The notes under the pieces: generated by a model | Database searches by the model: none | Told to the model about the DNA's origin: nothing | What the model saw: only the letters and a program-made list of their open reading frames with translations | Assembly (NCBI GenBank): GCA_021767245.1 | Contig: JAASTO010000038.1 | Location: forward strand, 1 to 16,508 | Length of the DNA stretch: 16,508 nucleotides | Direction: 5' to 3' | Source: Balneolaceae bacterium | GTDB taxonomy: Bacteria > Bacteroidota > Rhodothermia > Balneolales > Balneolaceae | Position numbers and translations under genes: made by a program | Shown: one piece after another, positions 6,627-14,749 of the stretch | How the letters are laid out: each line of letters starts with the position of its first letter | Position numbering within the stretch: position 1 is the first letter of the stretch

Positions 6627-8816
6627 GTGATCAAAGAAGCAAAAGCTACCCTAAAAGAAACGTTCGGCTATGATACCTTTCGTCCCCTTCAGGAAGATAT
6701 TATCAGTCAGGTACTCAAGAGAAAAGATGCACTTGTTATTATGCCAACCGGTGGGGGGAAGTCACTCTGCTATCAGATCCCGGCATTAATTTTTGACGGC
6801 CTTACGGTGGTCGTATCTCCCCTGATCTCTCTGATGAAAGATCAGGTTGAACAACTCCGCGAATTTGATATCAATGCGGTACACCTGAACAGCTCCCTTT
6901 CACCGGAAGCATACGGTTATAACCGGCGACAGGTCCTGAACGGAAAGGCTAAGCTTCTATATATAGCCCCGGAAACCTTATTGATGGACAAGACCCGCGA
7001 GCTTCTGGAGAATATTAAAGTTGATCTCTTTGCTGTGGATGAAGCTCACTGTATCTCTGAATGGGGACATGATTTTCGACCCGATTATCGGGAACTGGCT
7101 CGGGTAAGAAAGGAGATCTTTCCGGATGCCACCTGCATGGCTCTGACAGCAACGGCTACCCCAAGGGTGCGTGAAGATATCAAGAAGACGCTGGAGTTTG
7201 GTGAGTCTGAAGAATTCATCGCCAGTTTTGACCGCCCAAATTTGTTTCTGAAAATTGCGGATAAAGAAGATGCCACCAATCAGGTGCTGGATTTTCTGTA
7301 TACGCGAAAGAATCAATCCGGTATCATTTATTGTATTTCACGCCGACAGGTAGATGAACTCTATCAGGCACTGGATGATGAAGGATATTCGGTGAAACCC
7401 TACCATGCGGGACTCTCCGACCGTGACCGTGCCATCAATCAGAGGCAGTTCATTCGGGATGATGTGCAGATCATTGTGGCTACCATTGCTTTTGGGATGG
7501 GGATCAACAAACCAAATGTGCGTTTTGTAATGCATTACGATATGCCGCAGAACATTGAGCAGTATTATCAGCAAATTGGTCGTGCAGGACGAGATGGGTT
7601 ACGCTCCGACTGTGTGATGTTATTCAGCTACAACGATCGCCATAAGATCAAATACTTCATCAACAAAAAAGAAGGTCAGGAAAAGGAGGTCGCTGAAAAA
7701 CATCTGGATGATCTCGTCAAATTCATTGAGACCAAAAAATGCCGCCGTATTCCATTGATGAAATATTTTGGTGAGAAGTACACGAAAGATGAATGTGGTA
7801 TGTGTGATAATTGCCTCTCAAAAGAAGAGGATGTGGAAGATTTCACCCTGCAGGCACAGAAATTACTGAAGTGTATCTCCGAATTGGGCGAGAGCTTTGG
7901 AAAAACACAAGTCATCAATGTGTTGAGAGGTTCCAAAGCACAAAAAGTATTGGAGTTGGAACACGATAAGCTAAGCTCACATGGATCAGGTAAAGAATGG
8001 TCAAAAAATCAGTGGGAGCAGCTTTCAAGAATGTTGATCCGGCAGGATTATCTCTCAAAGGGCGAGCATGCTGAGCTGGTGATTGAAGAAAAGGGCCACT
8101 CTGTGCTGAAAGGGGATGAAAATGTGTACGGAACGCTGGATAGAACCGCTACGGCCATGAGCACCGAAGAAGCGTCGCGTGTGGCTAGTGAAGTGGAGGC
8201 TAAGTATGATGAGGACCTTTTTGAGATCCTTCGTAAAGAGCGTAAACAGATGGCAGATGAAAAAGGTATACCTCCGTACACCATTTTCCCTGATACCACG
8301 CTTATGGAAATGGCCTATTACTATCCAAAAGACAAGGAACATTTGTTACCGCTATATGGAGTGGGAGAGGTGAAGCTGAAGAAGTATGGATCGGCCTTTA
8401 TCGGTGTCATCAAAAAGTACACGGCCGAGCACGACATTGAATCCAAAGAAGAAACTCTTCAGGAAAAAGCCGAAGAGCTTGAAAATGTTGAGCTGCATCA
8501 CCAGATAGGTAAAGCTTTTAATGCCGGTCAGTCTATTGAGCATTTGGCTGAAGAACACGGTGTGAAGGAAGTGACCATTTTAAACCACCTCAAAGATTAT
8601 TTGAAGGAAGGTAACGACATCCGGTTGGATGGTATCACTGACGCTACGAGTCTTTCACTAAGGCAACAGGATGAGATCATCAAGATATTTGATGAGAAAG
8701 GCTCACACATGCTGAAAGTGGTGTACGATCGAATGAAAAAGAAGATCGGTTATGATCAGATCCGGATCATGCAGTTATATTATATGGCTAATGAAGCTGC
8801 CGAGAAAAAAGAGTAA
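6627..8816 (+). CDS. recQ: ATP-dependent DNA helicase RecQ
   Basis: RecQ is a 3'-5' superfamily 2 helicase that unwinds recombination and replication intermediates. The 729-residue protein has all expected parts. Walker A is PTGGGKS (Lys45) and the DEAH box is at residues 138-141, followed by CISEWGHDFRPDY, the RecQ aromatic-rich loop. The second helicase lobe includes IAFGMGINKPNVRFVMH and the QQIGRAGRDG motif VI. The zinc site is Cys372, Cys390, Cys393 and Cys396, followed by a winged-helix RQC domain. An HRDC domain lies at about residues 525-605 (ILRKERKQMADEKGIPPY). Past the HRDC is a helix-turn-helix-like segment (about 630-680, IGKAFNAGQSIEHLAEEHGV) resembling the HTH_40 region of Bacteroidota RecQ proteins, which makes it longer than E. 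coli RecQ (about 610). The start is GTG, because an in-frame TAA sits six bases upstream (6621-6623). Confidence 0.95.
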   Translation: MIKEAKATLKETFGYDTFRPLQEDIISQVLKRKDALVIMPTGGGKSLCYQIPALIFDGLTVVVSPLISLMKDQVEQLREFDINAVHLNSSLSPEAYGYNRRQVLNGKAKLLYIAPETLLMDKTRELLENIKVDLFAVDEAHCISEWGHDFRPDYRELARVRKEIFPDATCMALTATATPRVREDIKKTLEFGESEEFIASFDRPNLFLKIADKEDATNQVLDFLYTRKNQSGIIYCISRRQVDELYQALDDEGYSVKPYHAGLSDRDRAINQRQFIRDDVQIIVATIAFGMGINKPNVRFVMHYDMPQNIEQYYQQIGRAGRDGLRSDCVMLFSYNDRHKIKYFINKKEGQEKEVAEKHLDDLVKFIETKKCRRIPLMKYFGEKYTKDECGMCDNCLSKEEDVEDFTLQAQKLLKCISELGESFGKTQVINVLRGSKAQKVLELEHDKLSSHGSGKEWSKNQWEQLSRMLIRQDYLSKGEHAELVIEEKGHSVLKGDENVYGTLDRTATAMSTEEASRVASEVEAKYDEDLFEILRKERKQMADEKGIPPYTIFPDTTLMEMAYYYPKDKEHLLPLYGVGEVKLKKYGSAFIGVIKKYTAEHDIESKEETLQEKAEELENVELHHQIGKAFNAGQSIEHLAEEHGVKEVTILNHLKDYLKEGNDIRLDGITDATSLSLRQQDEIIKIFDEKGSHMLKVVYDRMKKKIGYDQIRIMQLYYMANEAAEKKE

Positions 8817-8830
8817 ATAATTCGAGGTTC

Positions 8831-9307
8831 TTATTGAGGCTCATTGGTCGTTATAACAAAGATCACTAGAGGTTGGTCGCCGGTATTTTCAATGGCATGA
8901 AAAGCATCACCCCTGACGGTGGTAAGATTACCCTTTTGGAGGGAAAATGTTCGGGGCTTACTGTCCCAGTCATCCTTTTCTAGGTAGATACCCTGTCCGT
9001 GGAGCACCAGGTAGATCTCCTGCTCATTTCTTGTGCCATGGGTATGAAATCCACAGCTGTCTTTGCTTGTTGGAAGGATCATAAAGGCCCCGATGCGGTT
9101 GTTAACCAGTTCTTCATCCTCAAACATTTGCATTAAAAACACATCACCGGTTCCACCATACATGTTCGTTCGCTTATCGTATCGTTTTGGTGAATGATCT
9201 TTTGAACCGAGATGATAAACTTTGGGCTCCAAGACTTCTTGAAGTAGAGAATTAAGATATGTGATCTCATCCGGAGTGGGGGTGGTTCGTTTTCTGCTTT
9301 TACTCAA
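8831..9307 (-). CDS. Single-domain cupin protein
   Basis: This 158-residue cytoplasmic protein carries one cupin barrel. Motif 1 is GFHTHGTRNEQEIYLVLHGQG, giving His88, His90 and Glu95 (or Glu97) as probable metal ligands. Motif 2 is GDAFHAIENTGD, giving His137 as the fourth ligand. The set is complete, so a metal centre is likely. Substrate and reaction cannot be told from sequence, since cupins include isomerases, dioxygenases and sugar- or ligand-binding regulators. It is the last gene of the minus-strand cluster, 39 nt after the kinase stop, so it may be co-transcribed with the transporter and two-component genes. It converges on recQ with only 14 nt between the stops and no clear terminator in between. 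Confidence 0.85.
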   Translation of the reverse strand: MSKSRKRTTPTPDEITYLNSLLQEVLEPKVYHLGSKDHSPKRYDKRTNMYGGTGDVFLMQMFEDEELVNNRIGAFMILPTSKDSCGFHTHGTRNEQEIYLVLHGQGIYLEKDDWDSKPRTFSLQKGNLTTVRGDAFHAIENTGDQPLVIFVITTNEPQ

Positions 9308-9346
9308 AATAAAAAGGTATTCTTATGATTAACATTAGGGGTAATT

Positions 9347-10780
9347 TTAGCAATCATCCTGAATCGGGATGGAAATAGAAAATTGAGCTCCGCCACCGGG
9401 TTTGTTGGTGACTTCTATTTCACCTCCGGCCTGACCTACGATCTCACTTGAGATGGCAAGCCCAAGCCCAAGCCCGAATTCGGCTCCCTGATTTTTGGTC
9501 GTGAAGTTCGGTTCAAAGATCTTTGGAATAAGATGTTCAGGAATACCGGGCCCTGAATCGGATATTTTCACAAAGATGAAGTCATCAGTGGCTTCAGTTG
9601 AGATAGTGAGCTTGCCCTGATCTTTCATGGCATCGCAGGCATTTACGATAATATTGGTCCAGACCTGATTGAGGTCTCCAATGTTGGCGCAGGTTTTTGG
9701 GATGTCACGGAGCTTTAGGTCCAGTTCAATGAACTTTAGGCGATTGCTTAATACCAAAATAGTATCCTGAATGCCTTCTCTGATGTCTGCGTGTTCTTCC
9801 TTGTTTTGATCCTGACGGCTGTAACTTTTAAGGCTCTTAACAAGGTTGGCGATGCGTTGGCTGGCAATACGAATATTATGGATCATCTTGCCGGCTTCGT
9901 AATGATTGATAAGCGCATCCATCTCCCCCTTTTTCTGGTTTGCATCGATTAGGTCAAGGGCCTCGTCCGACATATGAGCCAGTTTTCTAACCGATGAGCG
10001 ATCATGAATCCAAGGGTAACGTTTTTCGATCATCAGCATTCGGTTGCGCTGGGTATTACTGTCAACCGGTGTAGATTGCAATCCCAACCTGAATAGCTTG
10101 TATGAATAATGACTGCTTTCAAACTTGGAGTAGATTTCCACCAGGTTTTCAGCGGCCCGCATTAAAGCGGAAGCCGGATTGTTGACCTCGTGGGCAAAGC
10201 CTGAAACAAGCTCACCCAGGGTTGCCATTTTCTCCTGATGGACCAGCATTTGGTGGGTTTCCTCTAATTGGGCATAGGCTTTTTTAAGGTCATTACGCTC
10301 TTTGTTCAGCTCTTTACTGAGCAGGTGAGTTCTGGTTTGAAGCCGGAGGTTGCTCTTATAGCGCTGGATCATGTTGTTCAGCATAAGTTGCTGAAGCGGA
10401 TGTTTTAAGCGGGGGTGGTCGTTCAAATACTGTTCAAATTGCTGAGGTCGCATTTTCAATGCCTGACCTTTCTGTGAAATGCGTCCGCTTGTCAGGGTTG
10501 GTTCACCGGTGGTGAAGGCAATGAGCCCGGCAAAACTACCGGGACCTAATGTGATCAGCTTAACTTCAGATTCATCAGGTTGAGTTCGGGTGAGAGTGAT
10601 ATTTCCTTCCAGCACAAGATACATATGCTCAAGGGGATCACCCTGCGAGAAAAGTAGATCACCTTCATTAAGGTCCATAAGCTGCTCCTGCAGTTCAGGA
10701 AGATCTTTGATCAATTTTCGGATAAAATTCAGTATGGTCCCGGTATCGTTAAGCCACGATATGCCTTGTCGGTCAGTCAT
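9347..10780 (-). CDS. Histidine kinase with N-terminal cyclic-nucleotide-binding-like domain
   Basis: This 477-residue protein has no membrane segment. Residues about 33-130 form a CAP/cNMP-binding-like beta-roll (EGDLLFSQGDPLEHMYLVLEG and GPGSFAGL). A helical coiled-coil linker spans about 140-185. The dimerisation/phosphoacceptor region has the H-box FAHEVNNPASAL with His197. The ATPase domain has N380 (NACDAM), the D408SGPG loop, an F-box near 422 (IFEPNFTTK) and the G436LGLGLA loop, so kinase activity is expected. Unusually, about 100 residues separate the H-box from the helix resembling the second dimerisation helix (IRIASQRIANLVKSLKSYS, about 303-321). Whether the N-terminal domain really binds a nucleotide is unknown. 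The gene begins 1 nt after the response-regulator stop, so the two are translationally coupled partners. Confidence 0.92.
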   Translation of the reverse strand: MTDRQGISWLNDTGTILNFIRKLIKDLPELQEQLMDLNEGDLLFSQGDPLEHMYLVLEGNITLTRTQPDESEVKLITLGPGSFAGLIAFTTGEPTLTSGRISQKGQALKMRPQQFEQYLNDHPRLKHPLQQLMLNNMIQRYKSNLRLQTRTHLLSKELNKERNDLKKAYAQLEETHQMLVHQEKMATLGELVSGFAHEVNNPASALMRAAENLVEIYSKFESSHYSYKLFRLGLQSTPVDSNTQRNRMLMIEKRYPWIHDRSSVRKLAHMSDEALDLIDANQKKGEMDALINHYEAGKMIHNIRIASQRIANLVKSLKSYSRQDQNKEEHADIREGIQDTILVLSNRLKFIELDLKLRDIPKTCANIGDLNQVWTNIIVNACDAMKDQGKLTISTEATDDFIFVKISDSGPGIPEHLIPKIFEPNFTTKNQGAEFGLGLGLAISSEIVGQAGGEIEVTNKPGGGAQFSISIPIQDDC

Positions 10781-10781
10781 A

Positions 10782-11279
10782 TCAATGATCGGTCATTTTT
10801 TTAGTTCGCATGGCTTCCGATAATTTTTCAGCATCCAGGATCTGCATGTAAGAAAGAAGGTTCTTTTCGTTTTCGATCACGTAATCCGTGAGTTGATTTC
10901 TGACCACTTCCTGTAACCCTTTCTCTGTCCACGGTTTGGAAATGTAATGATCCAGTTTGGCTTTATTGATAGCGAGAATGGTGTCTTCATGCCCAGCCTG
11001 ACCGGTAACAAGAACTTTTTTGGTCTTGATGGTATCCTTATTTGATTGAAGGTCGATAAGCAGATCCACCCCATTTTTACCCGGTAACACATGGTCGCAG
11101 AGGATCAAACCAATCCTGTGGCCGTGATCAATGATGTAATCGATCACTTCCTGTGCTTCGCGGGTATCATTGGCAGTTTCTACAGGAAAGAAGGCCTCAA
11201 AGTTTTCGAGATCCTTAACAAGGGCATCCATGACTTCAAGTTCATCTTCAACGATCAGTATATAAATTTTGTGATCCAT
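10782..11279 (-). CDS. Receiver-only response regulator
   Basis: This 165-residue protein consists of a CheY-like receiver (about 5-120) plus a helical tail of about 45 residues. The acidic pocket is Glu11/Asp12, the phospho-acceptor is Asp62 (ILCDHVLPG), the switch Thr is Thr92 (VLVTGQ) and the conserved Lys is Lys115 (SKPW). No DNA-binding, GGDEF, EAL or other enzymatic output is present, so signalling must go through protein contacts, a phosphorelay, or the unannotated tail. It sits between the transporter (6-nt gap) and the cyclic-nucleotide-domain kinase (1-nt gap), which is therefore its probable cognate kinase. Confidence 0.92.
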   Translation of the reverse strand: MDHKIYILIVEDELEVMDALVKDLENFEAFFPVETANDTREAQEVIDYIIDHGHRIGLILCDHVLPGKNGVDLLIDLQSNKDTIKTKKVLVTGQAGHEDTILAINKAKLDHYISKPWTEKGLQEVVRNQLTDYVIENEKNLLSYMQILDAEKLSEAMRTKKMTDH

Positions 11280-11285
11280 GGTTTT

Positions 11286-12686
11286 CTAATTTAAGATTAA
11301 TGGCCAGTAGAACAAGGCGTAGAGAGTTACCATTATCAGGCCAAAGAGTCCAATCACCAGGCCGGCGCGGGTCATATGTTTGGTTTTCAGGGTTCCTGTA
11401 CTGATGGCAATGGCATTAGGCGGGGTTGAGATCGGCAGCATCATGGCGAGGCTGGCACTGACGCCGATAACCAAACTGATTAACACCAGGCTGAATCCCT
11501 CTCCTGCTACACCGGAGGTTGCAAGACTGACAGCCAGTGGGATCAACAGCGTAGCGGAAACGGTATTGGACAAAAAGTTGGACATTACGATAGCCACTAA
11601 ACTAAAGATGATGATCATAAATATCGGAGAAAAGATACTCCATTCGATATTTGTAATGATCCATTCAGCCAGGCCGGTTCCCTCCATGGAAATACCGAGT
11701 GAGATACCTCCTGCTACCAGCCAGAGAACTTCCCACGGCAATTGACGGATCCCATCTTTGTCCAGTATTCCCGTCAGGGCTAAAATGGTGACAGGGATCA
11801 GTGCAATGATGCTGCTCCCGATGCCATGCAGGCTTTCAGTGACCCAAAGTATAACAGTGGCTCCAAATACCAGATAAACCAATATCGCTGAGGAATTCTT
11901 TTGGAAGGTCCCTTTTAGGTCCATAGGAATGGAATCTGTTTCCGGTTTAAACATCCAGAGAAGTACCAGCCATGTAACAAATAAGACTACGATCACTAAA
12001 GGAACAGCTAATATCATCCACTCTGTGAAAGCAATGTCAATTCCTTGATTTGATAAGGCGCCGATCACAACAGCATTTGGAGGAGTTCCAATGGGAGTCG
12101 CGATCCCACCGATATTGGCGGCAAATGGAATACTAAGTGCCAGTCCGATCCGAAGTGGATCTGATACTTCTGTTTTGGCAATGATCGGAAGGATCACGGT
12201 CATCATCATGGCTGTAGTGGCCGTGTTACTCATAAAAGCGGATAGCAGTCCTGTCACGACCATTAAACCCAGAATAATGAATTTGGGTTTTGAACCAAAT
12301 GGTTTTAACAGGATCCGGGTAAGGTTTTTGTCGAGATCATATTTAACAGCCGCATCCGCCAGTACAAATCCACCTAAAAACAAAATGATGATGGGATTGG
12401 CAAGCGTACCTATGAAATCTGTGTACCCGTTTGGGGTATATTCTGCTGTAGCTTCAGGGAACAGTACCCCCTGCTTGCTGAGAAAAAACACCTGCAACAG
12501 TATCACCATGATGGATGTGGCGTAAATGGGGACGGGTTCAAACATCCAGAAAATGGCGGCGATAATGAAGATACTTAAGGCTACATGCCCGGCTTCAGAA
12601 AGTCCCGGAATACTTAGAAAAAAGGGAATGATAAATCCAATGATCCCAATCAGAATGGATACATGATTTTTAGAAAATATTTTCAT
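11286..12686 (-). CDS. SLC13/DASS-family sodium:carboxylate or sulfate symporter
   Basis: This 466-residue inner-membrane protein has about a dozen hydrophobic segments. It shows the internal duplication of the DASS family: SNT motifs at 153-155 and 373-375, each followed later by a TPPNA stretch (about 201-205 and 421-425) that lines the substrate and sodium sites in characterised members. Members move di- or tricarboxylates, sulfate or phosphate with sodium, but the exact substrate cannot be read from the sequence. It is the first gene of the minus-strand cluster and is followed 6 nt later by a response regulator and then a kinase. This suggests that uptake and sensing of the same compound are linked. 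The 138-nt region upstream is shared with the divergent DUF58 gene. Confidence 0.92.
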   Translation of the reverse strand: MKIFSKNHVSILIGIIGFIIPFFLSIPGLSEAGHVALSIFIIAAIFWMFEPVPIYATSIMVILLQVFFLSKQGVLFPEATAEYTPNGYTDFIGTLANPIIILFLGGFVLADAAVKYDLDKNLTRILLKPFGSKPKFIILGLMVVTGLLSAFMSNTATTAMMMTVILPIIAKTEVSDPLRIGLALSIPFAANIGGIATPIGTPPNAVVIGALSNQGIDIAFTEWMILAVPLVIVVLFVTWLVLLWMFKPETDSIPMDLKGTFQKNSSAILVYLVFGATVILWVTESLHGIGSSIIALIPVTILALTGILDKDGIRQLPWEVLWLVAGGISLGISMEGTGLAEWIITNIEWSIFSPIFMIIIFSLVAIVMSNFLSNTVSATLLIPLAVSLATSGVAGEGFSLVLISLVIGVSASLAMMLPISTPPNAIAISTGTLKTKHMTRAGLVIGLFGLIMVTLYALFYWPLILN

Positions 12687-12824
12687 GGCGTATAACCTGA
12701 ATACGAATACTTAATGAGTTTGTGAGTGCGTGAAGTATAGGCCTTCTTTGCGAAAAGTTTGTGAAGATTAAGGCCGGTGTATGTAATTACTTTCAACTAT
12801 TGATTTATACCGTTACCATATAGG
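12687..12824. promoter_or_regulatory. Divergent promoter region, transporter cluster and DUF58 gene
   Basis: These 138 nt lie between divergent starts and should contain promoters for both directions. I see no convincing consensus boxes. The hexamer GAATAC is tandem at the transporter end (from about 12700), and three 8-nt units beginning TGA (12715, 12723, 12731) form a weak tandem pattern. The stretch ACGAATAC followed by TAAT resembles part of the intergenic repeat at 13803-13824. Confidence 0.35.
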
Positions 12825-13745
12825 ATGATCCTTGAACCCAGTATATTATCCAAATTATCCTCCCTCGAACTTCGGGCAAAGAAGATCGTGGAGGGTTTTA
12901 TTTCCGGATTGCATAAAAGTCCATTCCATGGATTTAGTGTGGAGTTTGCAGAACACAGACCTTATAACCCCGGGGATGATTTCAAGCACATTGACTGGAA
13001 AGTGTATGCCAAAAAAGAACGCTTTTATGTGAAGCAATACGAGGAAGAAACCAACCTGAGGTCGTACATTATGCTTGATACCAGTAACTCCATGAACTTT
13101 AAATATTTTGCCGAATGGAGTAAGCTAAGATATGGTATTCACTATGCGGCATCGCTCATGTACCTCATGCACCGACAGCGAGATGCCTGCGGACTCATTC
13201 CTTTCAATTCAAAGATCGATGCGTTTATTCCCGCAAAGTCCACCTATGCGCACTTAAGGCAGATCTATACGGAACTGGAGCGCGAGTTGATCCGTGAGGA
13301 AAAGGGCGATAAGGACAAGCGGGTAACGGCATCTGCCCAGGCCATTCATGAAGTGGCAGAGCGATTGAATCACCGTAGCCTGGTGATCATCATTACAGAT
13401 CTGTTTGAAAATGTAAGTGAACACAGTGAACTGATATCAGCATTGAAGCATCTTCGCCACCGGAAGCATGAAGTGCTGCTGTTCAACGTGCTGGAAAAGA
13501 AAAGTGAGAGAGATCTGGATTTCCCTGACCGAAGGTTTGTTTTTGAGGACATGGAGCTAAGTGATGAAGTGGAAGTATTACCTGCACAGGTTCGGAAAGA
13601 TTATCAGCAAAAGGTTGAAGATTACACCAGGCAGTTCAGAATGGCCTGCAGCGAATTTGAGATCGATTTTGAAGAAATGGATACACAGGCTCAGTTCGAT
13701 CAGTCATTGTTGGCTTACCTGACCAAGCGTAGAAAGCTGGGATAG
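12825..13745 (+). CDS. DUF58-family protein with von Willebrand A-like fold
   Basis: The 306-residue protein carries the DUF58 signature around residues 44-70 (HRPYNPGDDFKHIDWK, then KERFYVKQYEEET). It is followed by a VWA-like domain whose metal-site motif is DTSNS at residues 85-89 (MIDAS type, DxSxS). No signal peptide or membrane helix is evident, so it is probably cytoplasmic. In Bacteroidota these proteins usually sit next to a MoxR AAA+ ATPase and membrane-anchored Bat VWA proteins and are thought to take part in chaperone-like or stress functions. Here neither is adjacent: the upstream neighbour is a divergent transporter and the downstream one a convergent dehydrogenase. The first ATG (12825) is preceded by ATATAGG, and the product has full family length. 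Confidence 0.9.
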   Translation: MILEPSILSKLSSLELRAKKIVEGFISGLHKSPFHGFSVEFAEHRPYNPGDDFKHIDWKVYAKKERFYVKQYEEETNLRSYIMLDTSNSMNFKYFAEWSKLRYGIHYAASLMYLMHRQRDACGLIPFNSKIDAFIPAKSTYAHLRQIYTELERELIREEKGDKDKRVTASAQAIHEVAERLNHRSLVIIITDLFENVSEHSELISALKHLRHRKHEVLLFNVLEKKSERDLDFPDRRFVFEDMELSDEVEVLPAQVRKDYQQKVEDYTRQFRMACSEFEIDFEEMDTQAQFDQSLLAYLTKRRKLG

Positions 13746-13772
13746 TTTTGGGGGGCAGTAAGATCACCGGTG

Positions 13773-13824
13773 GATGGTATAACCGGCTCACTGATAACCA
13801 TCAACGAATACACTAATAACGAAT
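13773..13824. repeat. Small intergenic hairpin and direct repeats between convergent genes
   Basis: GATGGTAT (13773-13780) can pair with ATAACCATC (13794-13802), giving a short imperfect hairpin. CACTGATAAC (13789-13798) and CACTAATAAC (13811-13820) are direct repeats 22 nt apart, and AACGAAT occurs at 13803 and 13818. The whole spacer between the DUF58 and dehydrogenase stops is 79 nt. The hairpin may serve as a weak bidirectional terminator, but there is no T-run on either side. Confidence 0.45.
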
Positions 13825-14628
13825 CTACGTCACCTTTTGATTTTTCAGGATCCGATTCAACAATGTCGGTGAAATACGCTGTACCCAAATAGCCAGCTTT
13901 TCCTTAAAACCGGTAACATAGATCTCTTCTTTTCGAGCGGTGATCTTGGGCATCACCTTTTCAACCATCTGTTCCGCTGTCATAGCTTTTTGGTGGGCAT
14001 CACCCATCTTTCCGAACTCAGAACCATCGGCTGTCAGGGCATTTTTGCTGATGTCCGTTTTAACAAATCCCGGGCATAGTAAAGTCACAGCAACGTTGTG
14101 TTCGTACATCTCTTGTCGCAGCGAATTGAAAAACCCCTGAACAGCGTGCTTGCTGCCTGAATATCCTGACCGATACCTGGTTCCGATCTTACCGGCCACA
14201 CTGCTGGTAACAATGACGTGCCCGCTTTTTCGCTCAACCATATGCGGTAACACTTGTTTGGTAAGGCCAACGGCTCCAAAATAATTGATCTCCATCAGTC
14301 TTCGGTACACCTCCATATCTGTTTCAAGCACTGTAGAACGCTGACTGATCCCACCATTATTCATCAAAACATCGATCTGTCCGAAAGCCTTTAGTGCTTC
14401 TTTAGTTTTAGCAGGGAAAGTTTCAGGTTCTGTAAGATCAAGAGGTAATACTTTGATTCTGGAAGAATAAGAATCCGCACCAAGTTCGTTTTTAACCTTG
14501 ATCAAGGCCTCTTCACGGCGAGAAGAAAGTATCAGGTTGGCACCAAGATTATAAAGTTTATGGGCAAAGGCTTTGCCTATTCCGGATGAGGCTCCTGTTA
14601 TCCAAACGGTTTTTCCTTGGTAATTCAT
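13825..14628 (-). CDS. Short-chain dehydrogenase/reductase
   Basis: This 267-residue classical SDR should use NAD(P)H to oxidise or reduce a hydroxyl/carbonyl substrate. The cofactor motif is TGASSGIG at 11-18, with SRREE (36-40) after beta-2, where an arginine often favours NADP. The structural motif is NNGG at 90-93 (NNAG in most members). The catalytic residues are Ser143, Tyr156 and Lys160 in the expected S-x12-Y-x3-K spacing. The C-terminal part (about 230-260) has a hydrophobic-basic stretch (EKLAIWVQRISPTLLNRILK) that could contact membranes, as in the DHRS7-like subgroup. The substrate is unknown. The gene is monocistronic and divergent from the two-component operon. Confidence 0.92.
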   Translation of the reverse strand: MNYQGKTVWITGASSGIGKAFAHKLYNLGANLILSSRREEALIKVKNELGADSYSSRIKVLPLDLTEPETFPAKTKEALKAFGQIDVLMNNGGISQRSTVLETDMEVYRRLMEINYFGAVGLTKQVLPHMVERKSGHVIVTSSVAGKIGTRYRSGYSGSKHAVQGFFNSLRQEMYEHNVAVTLLCPGFVKTDISKNALTADGSEFGKMGDAHQKAMTAEQMVEKVMPKITARKEEIYVTGFKEKLAIWVQRISPTLLNRILKNQKVT

Positions 14629-14671
14629 GGTAGAATTCAGATTTTTAATGCGATAATTTAATATTACTAAG

Positions 14672-14737
14672 GTGTTACAGTGTTAAGGTAATATTTTCTA
14701 TTTACCTTAACACTGTAACACATAAACACTTTAACAC
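14672..14737. repeat. Palindrome of tandem 8-nt units upstream of the OmpR-type regulator
   Basis: A perfect 20-bp stem joins 14672-14691 to 14702-14721 around a 10-nt AT-rich loop. The right side continues as four consecutive 8-nt units CNNTAACA or close variants, starting at 14705, 14713, 14721 and 14729; the third reads CATAAACA. The same unit, orientation and hairpin-plus-extension layout are found between carA and carB. This copy lies between divergent genes, so it cannot be a terminator for either of them. It ends 12 nt before the response-regulator ATG and would be in its 5' leader or promoter. Confidence 0.85.
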
Positions 14738-14749
14738 AAAATCTCCGCA

